Translations under genes and position numbers: made by a program
Notes under the pieces: generated by a model
The model's database searches: none
Told to the model about the DNA's origin: nothing
Seen by the model: the letters and a program-made list of their open reading frames with translations, nothing else
Part shown: positions 1 to 9,894 of the stretch, piece by piece
How the letters are laid out: each line of letters opens with the position of its first letter
Numbering within the stretch: position 1 is the first letter of the stretch
Assembly (NCBI GenBank): GCA_945874735.1
Contig: CAMCHI010000002.1
Span: 62,001 to 126,000, forward strand
Source: an uncultured Arcanobacterium sp.
Lineage (GTDB): Bacteria; Actinomycetota; Actinomycetes; Actinomycetales; Actinomycetaceae
DNA length: 64,000 nucleotides
Reading direction: 5' to 3'

Positions 1-325
1 TGCTTAGAGGCTCGCTGATGAAAGTGTATTGCTCTTCCGTAGGGTAGAAGTCAATGTGGGTGTTATGGGTAGCCAGAGTGCCGGTGAAAATACTGCTACT
101 AGTATTTTCCGTGCTAGAAGCAGGTATTTCTTCTAGAACTTCGGGGGCAATATTTTCTGTATTTAATACATCTAATAGTAAAGTTCCGGCTTCGCTATTA
201 GGTAGGTTAGTGGTTTTGATGGAAGGTACTGAAATGTTTTGCTGTGCTTGTAGAGCAGGGAAAGTGTGGAAAATACTGCTAATACTTAAAGCTAATGCGG
301 GAAAAATAGCAAATATCTGTTTCAT
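1..325 (-). CDS. Secreted protein with N-terminal signal peptide, truncated by window start; function unknown
   Basis: Reverse-strand reading frame open from 325 to the window edge: MKQIFAIFPALALSISSIFHTFPALQAQQNISVPSIKTTNLPNSEAGTLLLDVLNTENIAPEVLEEIPASSTENTSSS...; Lys + hydrophobic core + AQA signal-peptide-like start. Not in ORF track because it has no stop in the window. Confidence 0.6.
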   Translation of the reverse strand, partial: MKQIFAIFPALALSISSIFHTFPALQAQQNISVPSIKTTNLPNSEAGTLLLDVLNTENIAPEVLEEIPASSTENTSSSIFTGTLATHNTHIDFYPTEEQYTFISEPLS

Positions 326-689
326 TTCAGATCCTATAAAAACGCTTTTTGGGTAGGGGACACAGATTACAACATTCTCATGATACAAAAGTTATTAATG
401 TTTGTAAAGTGAAAGTTTTGACATAACTTATATTGGGGAGGGGAGATTGATAGGGGGGGGGACTAGGGCGGAAAACGGAAAATACTTAAAGAGAAGCAAG
501 GAGGTAGAAAATGCGGTGCAAGTCAGTGGCTAGGTGAGAATATAAGTGCTGGCAGGAAAAAGAGTAGACTGGAAAGTAGAGTAGAAGTTTCTCCAAAGCA
601 GGAGAAATAAATAAAATATCACTGGTAGTAAAAGTAACACCTAGCGATGTGCAACTTTTGTGACTATTTCAAGTAGAAGTTTTAGCTAA

Positions 690-2486
690 TTAATTTTGGT
701 AAAGAGCCAGACTGCGCTTTAGGTAAGTAACGGCGTATCTAAAGTAAATTGCGGGCCAATTACCTAAATCGGTATTACTGTTGTGAGATTTCACTAGACA
801 CCACATAAACCAGCACCAACCTGCACAGGCGATATTACTAAAGAGCAACCGTATTTCATTTTCAGTAGCAGGACGTTCCAGATATAAATCAAGCATTTGC
901 CGTATTTGGGCTTCTGATAGTTCGTTGCATACTGCAAAAGTCGCCAAATCGTTAGTGTAACTACCTAATCCGGCATATTCCCAATCAATTACATAGTAGG
1001 TGTCGTTTGTATCCTTTAAGATATTTAATTTGAAATAATCGTTGTGGCATAAAACGATACGGTTTTCTTCTTGTTGCATTAAAGAATATAGTTTATTAAA
1101 TTTTGCGTTTAATTCTTGATATTCTGTTTCTACTAAATTGGGAGTTCCAGTAGCTACTAGCATGAGGTAGTCTTGAGCTGTACGATAAAAATCAAAATGC
1201 GCATCACTGGTAAAATTAGCGGTATGTAAAGTGCGCAGTAGTTCCATGGCTTTTGCCAGCTCTGTTGGATTATGCGGATCTAAATGCTGGGCATTGTTAA
1301 TAAAATGAGAAATTTTCCAGCCCGACTCTGGATCTTGATAAATAAAGGTACTATCTAAACCTAAATGAGAGACAATCTGCTGAATTTGAGCTTCATTGCG
1401 TCGATTTACTAGCTGTTCGGTGTTTTTACCTGGAATCCGGTACACATAACTTTTATCCTTTACGTCAAAACGGAAAGAATTATTAGTTAAACCGTCATTA
1501 AGAATTTCGATATTAGTAATATCTAACTTGGAACACTGCAATACTTGAGTGATATTGTCGAAAATGTGCAAAGAAAGATTTTCTAAGAAGTAGCGGTCAA
1601 ACTTTGCTAAGTCACTAATCGCATCAAACTCGTGAATAATTCCCGCTGGAAAACGCTTAATGCGCATCGGTAGTTGAGTTATGTGCTCAATATAAATAGC
1701 TTCCCATAGTTTATCGGCTGTAGTGCTCTTGGTGTAAATTCGTTGCAAAATTTGTCGGAAAGTATCAGCAAAATTTTGTGACCAATAAGTATGCCCGAGC
1801 ATAGTCCAAGCATCTTTTCCCCCTACTGTCACTTGGGTAATTAGCTCAGAATCAGGTGCAAAATCAATACACCATTCTTCGGTTTCTCCGTGCATATATA
1901 CGGCACTGTAGTAGGAGTCGTACTCGTAGGCGTTAAATGGGTTTTCCGTAAAATAATTATCGGAGGAACATATGTAAGAGTTGCCCAAATAGTTTTGCGC
2001 TACAAAGATAGAAGAATTATTATTGCGCTCTTTATAATATGGGTTTGCAATTACCTTTACCCCATATTTTGCTTCTAGGTATAAGAATTTTTCTAGTTTA
2101 TATCCGCCTACTACGATAATTTCTGGAATTCCTACGGCTTGTAATTGTTGTATTTGCCGTTCAATTAACCGCTCCCCGCGTACTTTCAGTAAGCCTTTAG
2201 GGATTTCCCAAGAAATAGGTGCAAAGCGGGAGGAGAAACCAGCTGCCATAATAACGGCGTTGCGCACCTTGTAAGGGGCTAAAGCGGTTAAACCAGCTTC
2301 GGTGAGTTCTAGTTCTGCGTTAAGTAAGCCTTGTTCGGTGAGCTTGGTCAAGAGGAGAGAAACAGTTTCTATCTCACCATAAAGAGCTGCGCTTAAGTCA
2401 GCCAAAGTAGTAAAAGACTGGGTGCGAAGAGTATTGAGCACCTGAAATTCTAAAGATGTAAGTCTAGATGGGTGTTTGTGACTCAT
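690..2486 (-). CDS. wHTH + LicC-like nucleotidyltransferase + LicA-like choline/ethanolamine kinase fusion
   Basis: N-terminal winged-helix-like segment, then NTP-transferase motif 'NAVIMAAGFSSRFAPISWEIPKGLLKVRGERLIERQIQQL', then choline-kinase motifs 'LTNNSFRF', 'LCHNDYFKLNIL', 'YVIDWEYAGLG'. Confidence 0.85.
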   Translation of the reverse strand: MSHKHPSRLTSLEFQVLNTLRTQSFTTLADLSAALYGEIETVSLLLTKLTEQGLLNAELELTEAGLTALAPYKVRNAVIMAAGFSSRFAPISWEIPKGLLKVRGERLIERQIQQLQAVGIPEIIVVGGYKLEKFLYLEAKYGVKVIANPYYKERNNNSSIFVAQNYLGNSYICSSDNYFTENPFNAYEYDSYYSAVYMHGETEEWCIDFAPDSELITQVTVGGKDAWTMLGHTYWSQNFADTFRQILQRIYTKSTTADKLWEAIYIEHITQLPMRIKRFPAGIIHEFDAISDLAKFDRYFLENLSLHIFDNITQVLQCSKLDITNIEILNDGLTNNSFRFDVKDKSYVYRIPGKNTEQLVNRRNEAQIQQIVSHLGLDSTFIYQDPESGWKISHFINNAQHLDPHNPTELAKAMELLRTLHTANFTSDAHFDFYRTAQDYLMLVATGTPNLVETEYQELNAKFNKLYSLMQQEENRIVLCHNDYFKLNILKDTNDTYYVIDWEYAGLGSYTNDLATFAVCNELSEAQIRQMLDLYLERPATENEIRLLFSNIACAGWCWFMWCLVKSHNSNTDLGNWPAIYFRYAVTYLKRSLALYQN

Positions 2487-2518
2487 GGCAGTTCTACTAT
2501 TTTGTGGAGATAGAGAAA

Positions 2519-3718
2519 TTAGACGGAAGGAGTTAAAGCGGAAATGGTATCAGTAATATATACTAATTCGCGCTCGGTGAGTTTAGTATGTAACGGCAAA
2601 GAGAGCACTTTCTCATATTGGGCATAGGCATTGGGGTAATTTGCTATTTGGAATCCAAGGCGTTGATAAGCGCTAAGTAATGGTAGTGGCTTGTAGTGTA
2701 CGTTGGCGGAAATGCCTGCCTCGGCCAGTTTTACAATAAAAGAGTTGCGCTCATCTACTGTCCAGCCGGGACGGTCAAGTAGATAGAGATGACGGCTAGA
2801 TTCCCAATTTGAGCCAGTATGGCTTAAAGAGCCATATCCAAGAGGGAGTAGAGCGTTATCGTAATGTGCTACCGAGTTTTTTCGGTGTGCTAGCATTTGG
2901 GGATATCTTTTTAGCTGGGATAAGCCCAAAGCTGCCGTAATATCAGGCATATTCATTTTGTAGCCTAAAAATTCAATATCGTATTCCCAAGATCCTGCTT
3001 TAGATTTTTCTAAAGCAGATTTGGATTGGCCGTGCAAAGTGAGCATACGAGTGGTGCGTAAAATTTCGTCGCTGGCTAATGGTAAGCCAGTGCGCCAAGT
3101 TAAAGCGCCACCCTCAGCAGTGGTGAGATTTTTTACGGCATGAAAACTGAATGCAGTAAAGTCAGCGATATTTCCGGTAGGTACTCCTTGTAGTTGTGCT
3201 CCTAAGGAATGAGCACCATCGCTAATATAAGCGATACGACCTATTTGTTCTTGCACTGGGTTATTAGGGCGGAATTGTGCCTTGTTATTTTCTAGATACG
3301 CAAGTAATTCAGTAGCGTCATAAGGGACACCTGCTAAGTCTACTGTGATGATTGCTTTGGTGCGTTCAGTAATGGCGTTAGCAAATTCTTGCACGGTGGG
3401 GAAGTAACTGCCCGGAGCAACGTCTACCATCACGATTTGTGCGCCCACGTGGGCGATAACTGCTGCAGAAGCAGTGTAGGTGTAGGCAGGGACGATCACT
3501 TCATCGCCTGGCCCTATTCCTAAGAAACGTAAAGCAGTTTCTAGCGCGGCGGTAGCTGAGTTTACTAAAAGAGTGTCTTGGCTTTGGCAATACTCAGTGA
3601 GAGCATGGCGAAATTCTTCTCCAGTAGGCCCAGAGGTAATCCAACCTGACTGTAGTGCTGCTACTACAGCGTCTATATCACTTTGCGTAATATCGGGGGG
3701 TGAGAAAGGAATTTGCAT
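2519..3718 (-). CDS. DegT/DnrJ/EryC1/StrS family PLP-dependent sugar aminotransferase
   Basis: 'IPFSPPDITQSDIDAVVAALQSGWITSGPTGEEF', 'GPGDEVIVPAYTYTASA', 'FSFHAVKNLTTAEGGALTW'; ORF extends to 3790 but the Met at 3718 fits the family start better. Confidence 0.9.
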   Translation of the reverse strand: MQIPFSPPDITQSDIDAVVAALQSGWITSGPTGEEFRHALTEYCQSQDTLLVNSATAALETALRFLGIGPGDEVIVPAYTYTASAAVIAHVGAQIVMVDVAPGSYFPTVQEFANAITERTKAIITVDLAGVPYDATELLAYLENNKAQFRPNNPVQEQIGRIAYISDGAHSLGAQLQGVPTGNIADFTAFSFHAVKNLTTAEGGALTWRTGLPLASDEILRTTRMLTLHGQSKSALEKSKAGSWEYDIEFLGYKMNMPDITAALGLSQLKRYPQMLAHRKNSVAHYDNALLPLGYGSLSHTGSNWESSRHLYLLDRPGWTVDERNSFIVKLAEAGISANVHYKPLPLLSAYQRLGFQIANYPNAYAQYEKVLSLPLHTKLTERELVYITDTISALTPSV

Positions 3719-3824
3719 TACTGCTCCAATTAAATATTTAGTATTACTACAGGTAATTCTAGCTAAGAATTCCGGTAACGGAGTTAGCATATACTAGTTG
3801 CCGTTAAAATTGGAATTATTCTAG

Positions 3825-4970
3825 TTACAGCGATAGTTGTTTTTGGATAATTTCACTTACTACTTGCGCGGAGTTTCCAGGCTCAATTACTCCCAATGGC
3901 GTTAAAAACTTTTCCAGCTCTTGGAAGTACTCATCGGCAGAAAATTCTAAGATATTAGCTACTAATTGTGCAGAAGAATCAGCAAATGGGAAAGGTAAAT
4001 CTTGCAAACGCCAATTTAGCGGACGAGTTTCCTGATATTGATGCACATCTTTAGCAAACGTTAATACTTGCTTATTAAGAATAGCGGCATCGAATAGCAA
4101 ACTAGAATAGTCGGAAACAATAAAATCTGCTGCGCAAATAATTTCATATAAATCTGGATACTTGGTGGCATCACTTACTGGCAATGTGGGGTCAATTGCC
4201 AGACCTGCACTGCTCATATTAGGGTGTAAACGCAGTAAAATACGCCATTTGCCTCCAAAGCGTTGGGTGAGAGCAGCCAACACTTTAGCATAGTCAAACT
4301 CATACACGCTTAAATCTCCACTATTACGGAAAGTAGGAGCATAAAGGAAAATTCTTTCTTCTGGTTGAGCAAGATTAGCTTTAATGTCCTGAATTTCTGC
4401 TTCAGTAATAGTTAAAAAGCGATCCAGACGGGGACTACCGCACTCGAGAATTTCTCCGTCATACCAGTAATCATTACGGATAGTGTTAGAAAACCAAGTG
4501 CTGGCAGAGGTGATTAAATCAGTGTAGCGAGAGTCGCGTTGTGCTTTGCGGATATACAATGGGGAAAGATCTTCTTGGGCTGCAGCTTCAATTCGTTTTA
4601 AGCCTAGATTGCCATGCCAAAGCTGTAGATAATACTGCCCTTTGCGTTTACGGGTATAACTAGGTTTACGGCCATTATCTACCCAAACTTTGGCGGTAGC
4701 CATTTCGTAGAAATAACGTAAAGAATCAGGCTTCACACACTTCGCGTTGGGTATATTAAGAGGCTCGTTTAATACCCAAACGATTTCTACTCCTGGTACT
4801 TGGGCCAACTTTTCCGATACAGCTTTAGGATTGTCGTTGTAATACTTGCCAAAATAGCTTACGAATATCACTTTGCGAGGATTTATAGGGAAAATCCGCA
4901 TCATATAGCCAAGTAAAGTAAAAAATAAGACAATGCCTGAGTAGAGAAAATCTTTAATCTTAGTCCACAC
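3825..4970 (-). CDS. CDP-glycerol glycerophosphotransferase family protein (TagB/TagF-like)
   Basis: 'YYLQLWHGNLGLKRIE', 'ILECGSPRLDRFL', 'IFLYAPTFRN', 'ADFIVSDYSSLLFDAAIL' motifs. Confidence 0.85.
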   Translation of the reverse strand: MWTKIKDFLYSGIVLFFTLLGYMMRIFPINPRKVIFVSYFGKYYNDNPKAVSEKLAQVPGVEIVWVLNEPLNIPNAKCVKPDSLRYFYEMATAKVWVDNGRKPSYTRKRKGQYYLQLWHGNLGLKRIEAAAQEDLSPLYIRKAQRDSRYTDLITSASTWFSNTIRNDYWYDGEILECGSPRLDRFLTITEAEIQDIKANLAQPEERIFLYAPTFRNSGDLSVYEFDYAKVLAALTQRFGGKWRILLRLHPNMSSAGLAIDPTLPVSDATKYPDLYEIICAADFIVSDYSSLLFDAAILNKQVLTFAKDVHQYQETRPLNWRLQDLPFPFADSSAQLVANILEFSADEYFQELEKFLTPLGVIEPGNSAQVVSEIIQKQLSL

Positions 4971-5001
4971 TGTTTACTCCATGAGGTGATCTGCAACCAG
5001 A

Positions 5002-5727
5002 TTAGAGCTTATAAGCATCTGGACGTGCAACTTGGGTGACGAGATATTGCGCAATATGGTAATCCATATTGGTGGTTAGTTTAATATTTTCAGGAATGCC
5101 AAGTAAAAGTTTCACTGGATATCCTGCCCTGGCTACTACGCTACAAGCATCGGTAGTTTTGGCTAATTCTGCTGGAGTGAGCTTAGCGTAGGAGTCTTGC
5201 AAAATTTTTAACGTCATACTTTGCGGAGTTTGAGCCTGGAAAATTTCACTGCGCACCGGGGTGCCTGTAATGTATTCGCCGTCGGTAGAAGCAATAATCG
5301 TATCGGTAGCTCCCATTACGGTATCGCAAGCGCCGTAGGTCTGGGTGAGTTCAATGTTTTGTTTTACGATCTCGGGAGTTACAAACGGACGAACCGCATC
5401 GTGAGTTAAGATAATATGATCTGGATCATTGCCATGATTTTGGCAGATAGCTTGGGCAATATGCAAAATAGTGGCGTGCCGGTCAGCTCCGCCAGCTAGA
5501 ACTCTTACCCGTTGAGTTATCGCGTGGGTCTTTAGCAAATCTTGCATATAGTCTACCCAATCGGGGTGCACACCAATATAGACGTAATCAATTTCTGGAA
5601 CTGCCAAAAATTGCGTAATCGTATGTAAAATTACTGGTTTGTCACCCAAAGGTAAGAACTGTTTAGGCATGGTGGCTAGTTTCATGCGTGAACCAGTGCC
5701 TCCGGCTAGAATTGCCCCAAATCGCAT
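5002..5727 (-). CDS. IspD/TarI family cytidylyltransferase
   Basis: 'MRFGAILAGGTGSRMKLATMPKQFLPLGDKPVILHTI', 'LTHDAVRPFVT', 'QAQTPQ', 'KLTTNMDYHIAQ'. Confidence 0.85.
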   Translation of the reverse strand: MRFGAILAGGTGSRMKLATMPKQFLPLGDKPVILHTITQFLAVPEIDYVYIGVHPDWVDYMQDLLKTHAITQRVRVLAGGADRHATILHIAQAICQNHGNDPDHIILTHDAVRPFVTPEIVKQNIELTQTYGACDTVMGATDTIIASTDGEYITGTPVRSEIFQAQTPQSMTLKILQDSYAKLTPAELAKTTDACSVVARAGYPVKLLLGIPENIKLTTNMDYHIAQYLVTQVARPDAYKL

Positions 5728-5777
5728 AGCTTAATCAACTCCGTCTTTTAATAAAGGCTGTTAAATAATTTTACTAT

Positions 5778-7118
5778 TTATTGCTTAGATTGTGGGCTGT
5801 TATAGCGTTTCCAGTAGAAGTAGACGGCAATAATGCGGTAAAGCAGTACGATAGATTCGGTGATGAAAGTTAAAATCACGATATTAACGGTGTTTAACCA
5901 ACCTAAAACAAACAGCCCAGCTAGAGCCACCATATGGAAAACTGAAGCAACCACTACGGAAGTATTAGCTGCTTTTGCGCCCCCAAGTGCAGATAAAGTG
6001 GGGAAACCAAGTAAATACTGGGGGAGAGTGATTGCAAAAATAGGCATCATCCAGCGTAAAATTTCACCAGCTGCCGCATATTCACTACCAAATAGAATAC
6101 TGCAAATTTGGGTAGCAAAATAGGCTACCACTGCTGAGCCTAGCAAAATTGGCGGCATTAGTAGCCATAGTAATTTGCGTAGTAGGCGGAAATCTTTATT
6201 GCGAATCATGTAGGGGTACATACTATCGGAGATAGGGCCACACAATTGGCGCATAATGTTGAGTAAGTTAGTGGCAGCAGTAAAAATTCCGGTAGTGACA
6301 CTAGCGGCTTGATATATTAGCCCTACTACGAAGATGTTGGTGGAGCTATATAAGGAGCTAGCGATGCGGGAAACAAAAAACCACACCGAATTTTTCAGTA
6401 GTCTAAAGGTGAACTTTAGGTCGGGGAACACGATGCGATAGTGTAGTTTGCGCGTCATATGGTGATAGGCAAAAAATACGGCAAGTCCACCTCCGATAAT
6501 GTGTAGCACCGGCACTATCCAATAGTCGGCAGGGGAATGTAAAAATAAGAAGATTCCCCCAGTAAAGAAGGCTTTAATTGCTACGGTACGCACAGTGATA
6601 CTGCGCATCTGTTCAATTCCGCGATAGAAAAAATCCAGCATAAAACTAGGGATAATACAAGAAATATAGCAGAGGAAGTAAAACCAAAAATCTTGCGATA
6701 ATGTAGGAGAAAACGGGGTGATTGCAAGGAGAACTACTGCGCCGATTAGGCTTAAAAATAGTTTATTTAAGGTGACGGCACCCACAATTTTTTCGATATG
6801 GTTTTTATCTTCACGATTTTCAGCTATTTCTTGGGTGCCTGAAAGCAGGAAACCAAATTCTACAAAGAGAGAAAAATAGCTCATAACGGCAAATGCCCAC
6901 CCGATTTTGCCATATATTTCTGGGCCTAGCACCCGAGTTTGATAAGGAACGGTAATTAAAGAGAAAAAATATCCTGAAAATACTAGTAAGTAAAGGTAAA
7001 AAGTATTAGAAGCTAATGCTTTTTTCTTTCCTTTAGCCGAACTGGAAGTTGAAGTGGTGGCAGGAGAGTCAGTGTCGTTAAGAGCAGTGTTTTCTGGAGT
7101 GGTTTGGGAAGTATTCAC
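5778..7118 (-). CDS. Oligosaccharide flippase / polysaccharide exporter (Wzx-like, MATE/MVF superfamily)
   Basis: Polytopic protein: 'NTFYLYLLVFSGYFFSLITVPYQTRVLGPEIYGKIGWAFAVMSYFSLFVEFGF'. Confidence 0.85.
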   Translation of the reverse strand: MNTSQTTPENTALNDTDSPATTSTSSSAKGKKKALASNTFYLYLLVFSGYFFSLITVPYQTRVLGPEIYGKIGWAFAVMSYFSLFVEFGFLLSGTQEIAENREDKNHIEKIVGAVTLNKLFLSLIGAVVLLAITPFSPTLSQDFWFYFLCYISCIIPSFMLDFFYRGIEQMRSITVRTVAIKAFFTGGIFLFLHSPADYWIVPVLHIIGGGLAVFFAYHHMTRKLHYRIVFPDLKFTFRLLKNSVWFFVSRIASSLYSSTNIFVVGLIYQAASVTTGIFTAATNLLNIMRQLCGPISDSMYPYMIRNKDFRLLRKLLWLLMPPILLGSAVVAYFATQICSILFGSEYAAAGEILRWMMPIFAITLPQYLLGFPTLSALGGAKAANTSVVVASVFHMVALAGLFVLGWLNTVNIVILTFITESIVLLYRIIAVYFYWKRYNSPQSKQ

Positions 7119-7207
7119 TTTAATTTTTAATCCTTGGGTGTTTTAATATGCGATGATAAAACGTGCCAAATAGGGAGAGGATTGAATAGTAGATATTTGC
7201 TTAAAAG

Positions 7208-7792
7208 CTATTTTCCGACTACTTCAGCAATAGTTTGGAAAATAATTTTTATATCTCCTATAAAAGAGCGTTCTTGCACGTATTGGGCATAAATCTTGGC
7301 TTTGTCTGGCAAAATTACCGACACATAGTATTCTTCTGGATTAGCTTGCTTGCTTAGAATATCTGCTTCGTTGCGATACTTAATGCTGGCAGGATCGGTA
7401 ATGCCGGGCGGGATAGATACAATAAGGGGATATAGTTCAGTAGGCCACTGAGCTGCATATTCTGGCACTTCGGGACGTGGCCCCACAAAGTTCATCTTGC
7501 CTCGTGCTACATCAAATAATTGTGGTAGCTCATCAAGTTTGGTTTTGCGTAGTATTTTTCCTACTCGCGTTATCCGTGCATCGTTATTGGTGGAAATATT
7601 CTTTCCCGTATTTAACGTCATGGTGCGAAACTTGTGAATAGTAAAGGTTTTTCCGTGCAGACCTACACGTGTTTGCCGGAAAATAATAGGGCCAGCAGAG
7701 TCTAGTTTGATAGCAATGGCTGCCACTAGCATAACAAACGTTAAAGGGATTAACGCGCAGACAGCAATGAAACGATTAAGAGCGTTTGGCAT
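7208..7792 (-). CDS. Initiating sugar transferase (bacterial sugar transferase, WbaP/PglC-type)
   Basis: '[25 protein letters not shown]', '[41 protein letters not shown]'. Confidence 0.93.
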   Translation of the reverse strand: MPNALNRFIAVCALIPLTFVMLVAAIAIKLDSAGPIIFRQTRVGLHGKTFTIHKFRTMTLNTGKNISTNNDARITRVGKILRKTKLDELPQLFDVARGKMNFVGPRPEVPEYAAQWPTELYPLIVSIPPGITDPASIKYRNEADILSKQANPEEYYVSVILPDKAKIYAQYVQERSFIGDIKIIFQTIAEVVGK

Positions 7793-7882
7793 ATTATTCC
7801 TCTACCGTCAGAAGTGATGAAAATTGGTATTTGTCTTTAACTTGCCGTTAAGTATATGCCAGCAAGCTAAAAAATGCGGGTA

Positions 7883-8860
7883 TTATTTACGCAATTTCAA
7901 AGCTAATGCATACAACCTGGCTGTGCTTAGGGGAGCAAAGCTAGCAAGTTTTAATAGTATTTTATCCTGTTTGGGTAAAGGGGAGAATTTTATAGGAGTG
8001 ATTAGCGATTTTAGACGCTTAGCTAATGCTTTAGCTTCTCGGTCTGCTCGTTTCCAGCTAGGCGTGGTGTGCGCTAAATGGTTGAGAGCTGTTTTAGCTG
8101 CTGCTACTAACGCTTGATTAGCTTGCGCGGCAGAAAGCGGGAGTAAGCACTGATAGTGTGCCAAATAAAAATCGACAGCTTCTAAATGTTTAGCAGAGGG
8201 AGTATTGGTGATAGAGCGCGGATTGTAGCGATAATAATATAATTCTTGGGGTAGATATACTAGGGCAGGTGCTTGTAACAACACGTCTAAAGCTACCGCT
8301 ACATCTTCGTGAATTTTTCCTACTGGAAAAGTTAGTTCCCTATAGGTGCTAGTTTCGTATAGTTTTGAGCAAGCCACAGTGAATGGCACTAAAGTATTTT
8401 TATTATATAGGGCATCTATAGCCGTCTTTTGTGAATAGAGTAGCGGAGAAGCTGGTGATTTTTCTAGTAAATGCTCCGGATTTTCTGCGTCGTTAAAAGA
8501 ACGCAGATTGCAAATAGCTAGTGGCGCTCCGGCTTGGCTAAGTGCAGTGTATAGGCATTCTAAATAGTTGGGGGCGATTAAATCATCAGAGTCTATGAAG
8601 CAAAAATAGCTTCCTTTTATATGTGCTAATCCAGTATTGCGTGCTCCGGATAGTCCTTGGTTTTCTTGCTCAATAATGCGCAGCCGTGAATCGTTAATGC
8701 TTTTAGCTACTGCTAGGCTACCATCGGTAGCCCCGTCAATTACCACGATTACTTCTAAATTAGGATAGGTTTGGCATAAGATGGAATTTAGGCACGCTAG
8801 GAGATATTTTTCTACATTATAGACGGGCACAATCACGCTAATTAAAGGAAAAGTAGACAT
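7883..8860 (-). CDS. Glycosyltransferase family 2
   Basis: 'PLISVIVPVYNVEKYLLACLNSILCQTYPNLEVIVVIDGATDGS', 'GLSGARNTGL', 'FIDSDD'. Confidence 0.92.
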   Translation of the reverse strand: MSTFPLISVIVPVYNVEKYLLACLNSILCQTYPNLEVIVVIDGATDGSLAVAKSINDSRLRIIEQENQGLSGARNTGLAHIKGSYFCFIDSDDLIAPNYLECLYTALSQAGAPLAICNLRSFNDAENPEHLLEKSPASPLLYSQKTAIDALYNKNTLVPFTVACSKLYETSTYRELTFPVGKIHEDVAVALDVLLQAPALVYLPQELYYYRYNPRSITNTPSAKHLEAVDFYLAHYQCLLPLSAAQANQALVAAAKTALNHLAHTTPSWKRADREAKALAKRLKSLITPIKFSPLPKQDKILLKLASFAPLSTARLYALALKLRK

Positions 8861-8862
8861 TT

Positions 8863-9855
8863 TCAGGCTTTCCGCAGTAATTTCCGAGCAATGTTTTCAG
8901 CTAGATTAACTAGCTTTACTAAAGTGTAACAACGCTTATGTGCTAGGTAAGCGTACACTCGGTGAGGTTTGCTGGAGTTGGGTAGATAAGGGTTTTGGAA
9001 CCAATTTGGTTCTTCTGTCGCAAATCGTTCACAGAGCTGGATAAACTCGGCGCGAGAAATTTTTAAGAGCGAAACTTTTTGCATACAAGACACGATTACT
9101 TCAATTAAATACACATATTGTACTTCTAATGCTTTTTCTTTAGGCGCTACTCGTTTTACTAATTCTAAAGCGGCAAAAGAGGAGGTGAATGAAGCACAAC
9201 ATGCTTCATTGGTTAAAGAAGTTTCATTGTAAATGTAGTGGTAGAGCGGAATAGGTAGGTAGTAAATTTTTTCTGCCACGCTTAAAGCAGATTTAGTAAA
9301 GGCAGTATCTTCATGTCGTTTTAAGTGCCCAAATTGCACAGTATTTTCTAGAATTAATGCGCGGCGATAGCATTTTCCGGCAGTGCCCGAACGGATATGG
9401 CACAGTGCATATTTTGCATCAACCATTCCACCAGTGGAAGGTAGAGCAGATGCTGCTCCGGGAATCATCTCATAGATAGTTTCTGCTCCATCTTTTTGGT
9501 AAGCCATATCAAAGGCAATTACATCAATATCAGGATGAGTATGGATAACTTGAGATAGTTGTGCTAAAGCCTGGGGGCTTAGAGTGTCGTCCGCATCTAA
9601 AAAGCAGATATGGCTACCGCGGGCATGAGCAATACCAAGATTGCGGGCATTACCAGGGCCGGCATTTTCTGCTAACTCTATCACCCGCCAGTTATGGGTT
9701 TGAGCCACGACTTTTAGGGCAGCTAACTGTGCAGAGTCAGAGTTATCGTCTACGATTATCACTTCTGAATCTGGCACAGTTTGGGAAAGTAAAGATTGCT
9801 CCAGCTGAGGTAAAAACTTAGCTGAATTATAAAAAGGAATAATTATTGAGAGCAT
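8863..9855 (-). CDS. Glycosyltransferase family 2
   Basis: 'MLSIIIPFYNSAKFLPQLEQSLLSQ', 'IIVDDNSD', 'GPGNARNLGIAHARGSHICFLDADD'. Confidence 0.92.
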   Translation of the reverse strand: MLSIIIPFYNSAKFLPQLEQSLLSQTVPDSEVIIVDDNSDSAQLAALKVVAQTHNWRVIELAENAGPGNARNLGIAHARGSHICFLDADDTLSPQALAQLSQVIHTHPDIDVIAFDMAYQKDGAETIYEMIPGAASALPSTGGMVDAKYALCHIRSGTAGKCYRRALILENTVQFGHLKRHEDTAFTKSALSVAEKIYYLPIPLYHYIYNETSLTNEACCASFTSSFAALELVKRVAPKEKALEVQYVYLIEVIVSCMQKVSLLKISRAEFIQLCERFATEEPNWFQNPYLPNSSKPHRVYAYLAHKRCYTLVKLVNLAENIARKLLRKA

Positions 9856-9894
9856 TAGGAAAATCCTTAGCTGTACCAGTTTAGATAAGTGTAA

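Noticed and set aside
54-356. 100-aa plus-strand ORF in the track
   Set aside because: Antisense to the more convincing signal-peptide protein on the minus strand (1-325).
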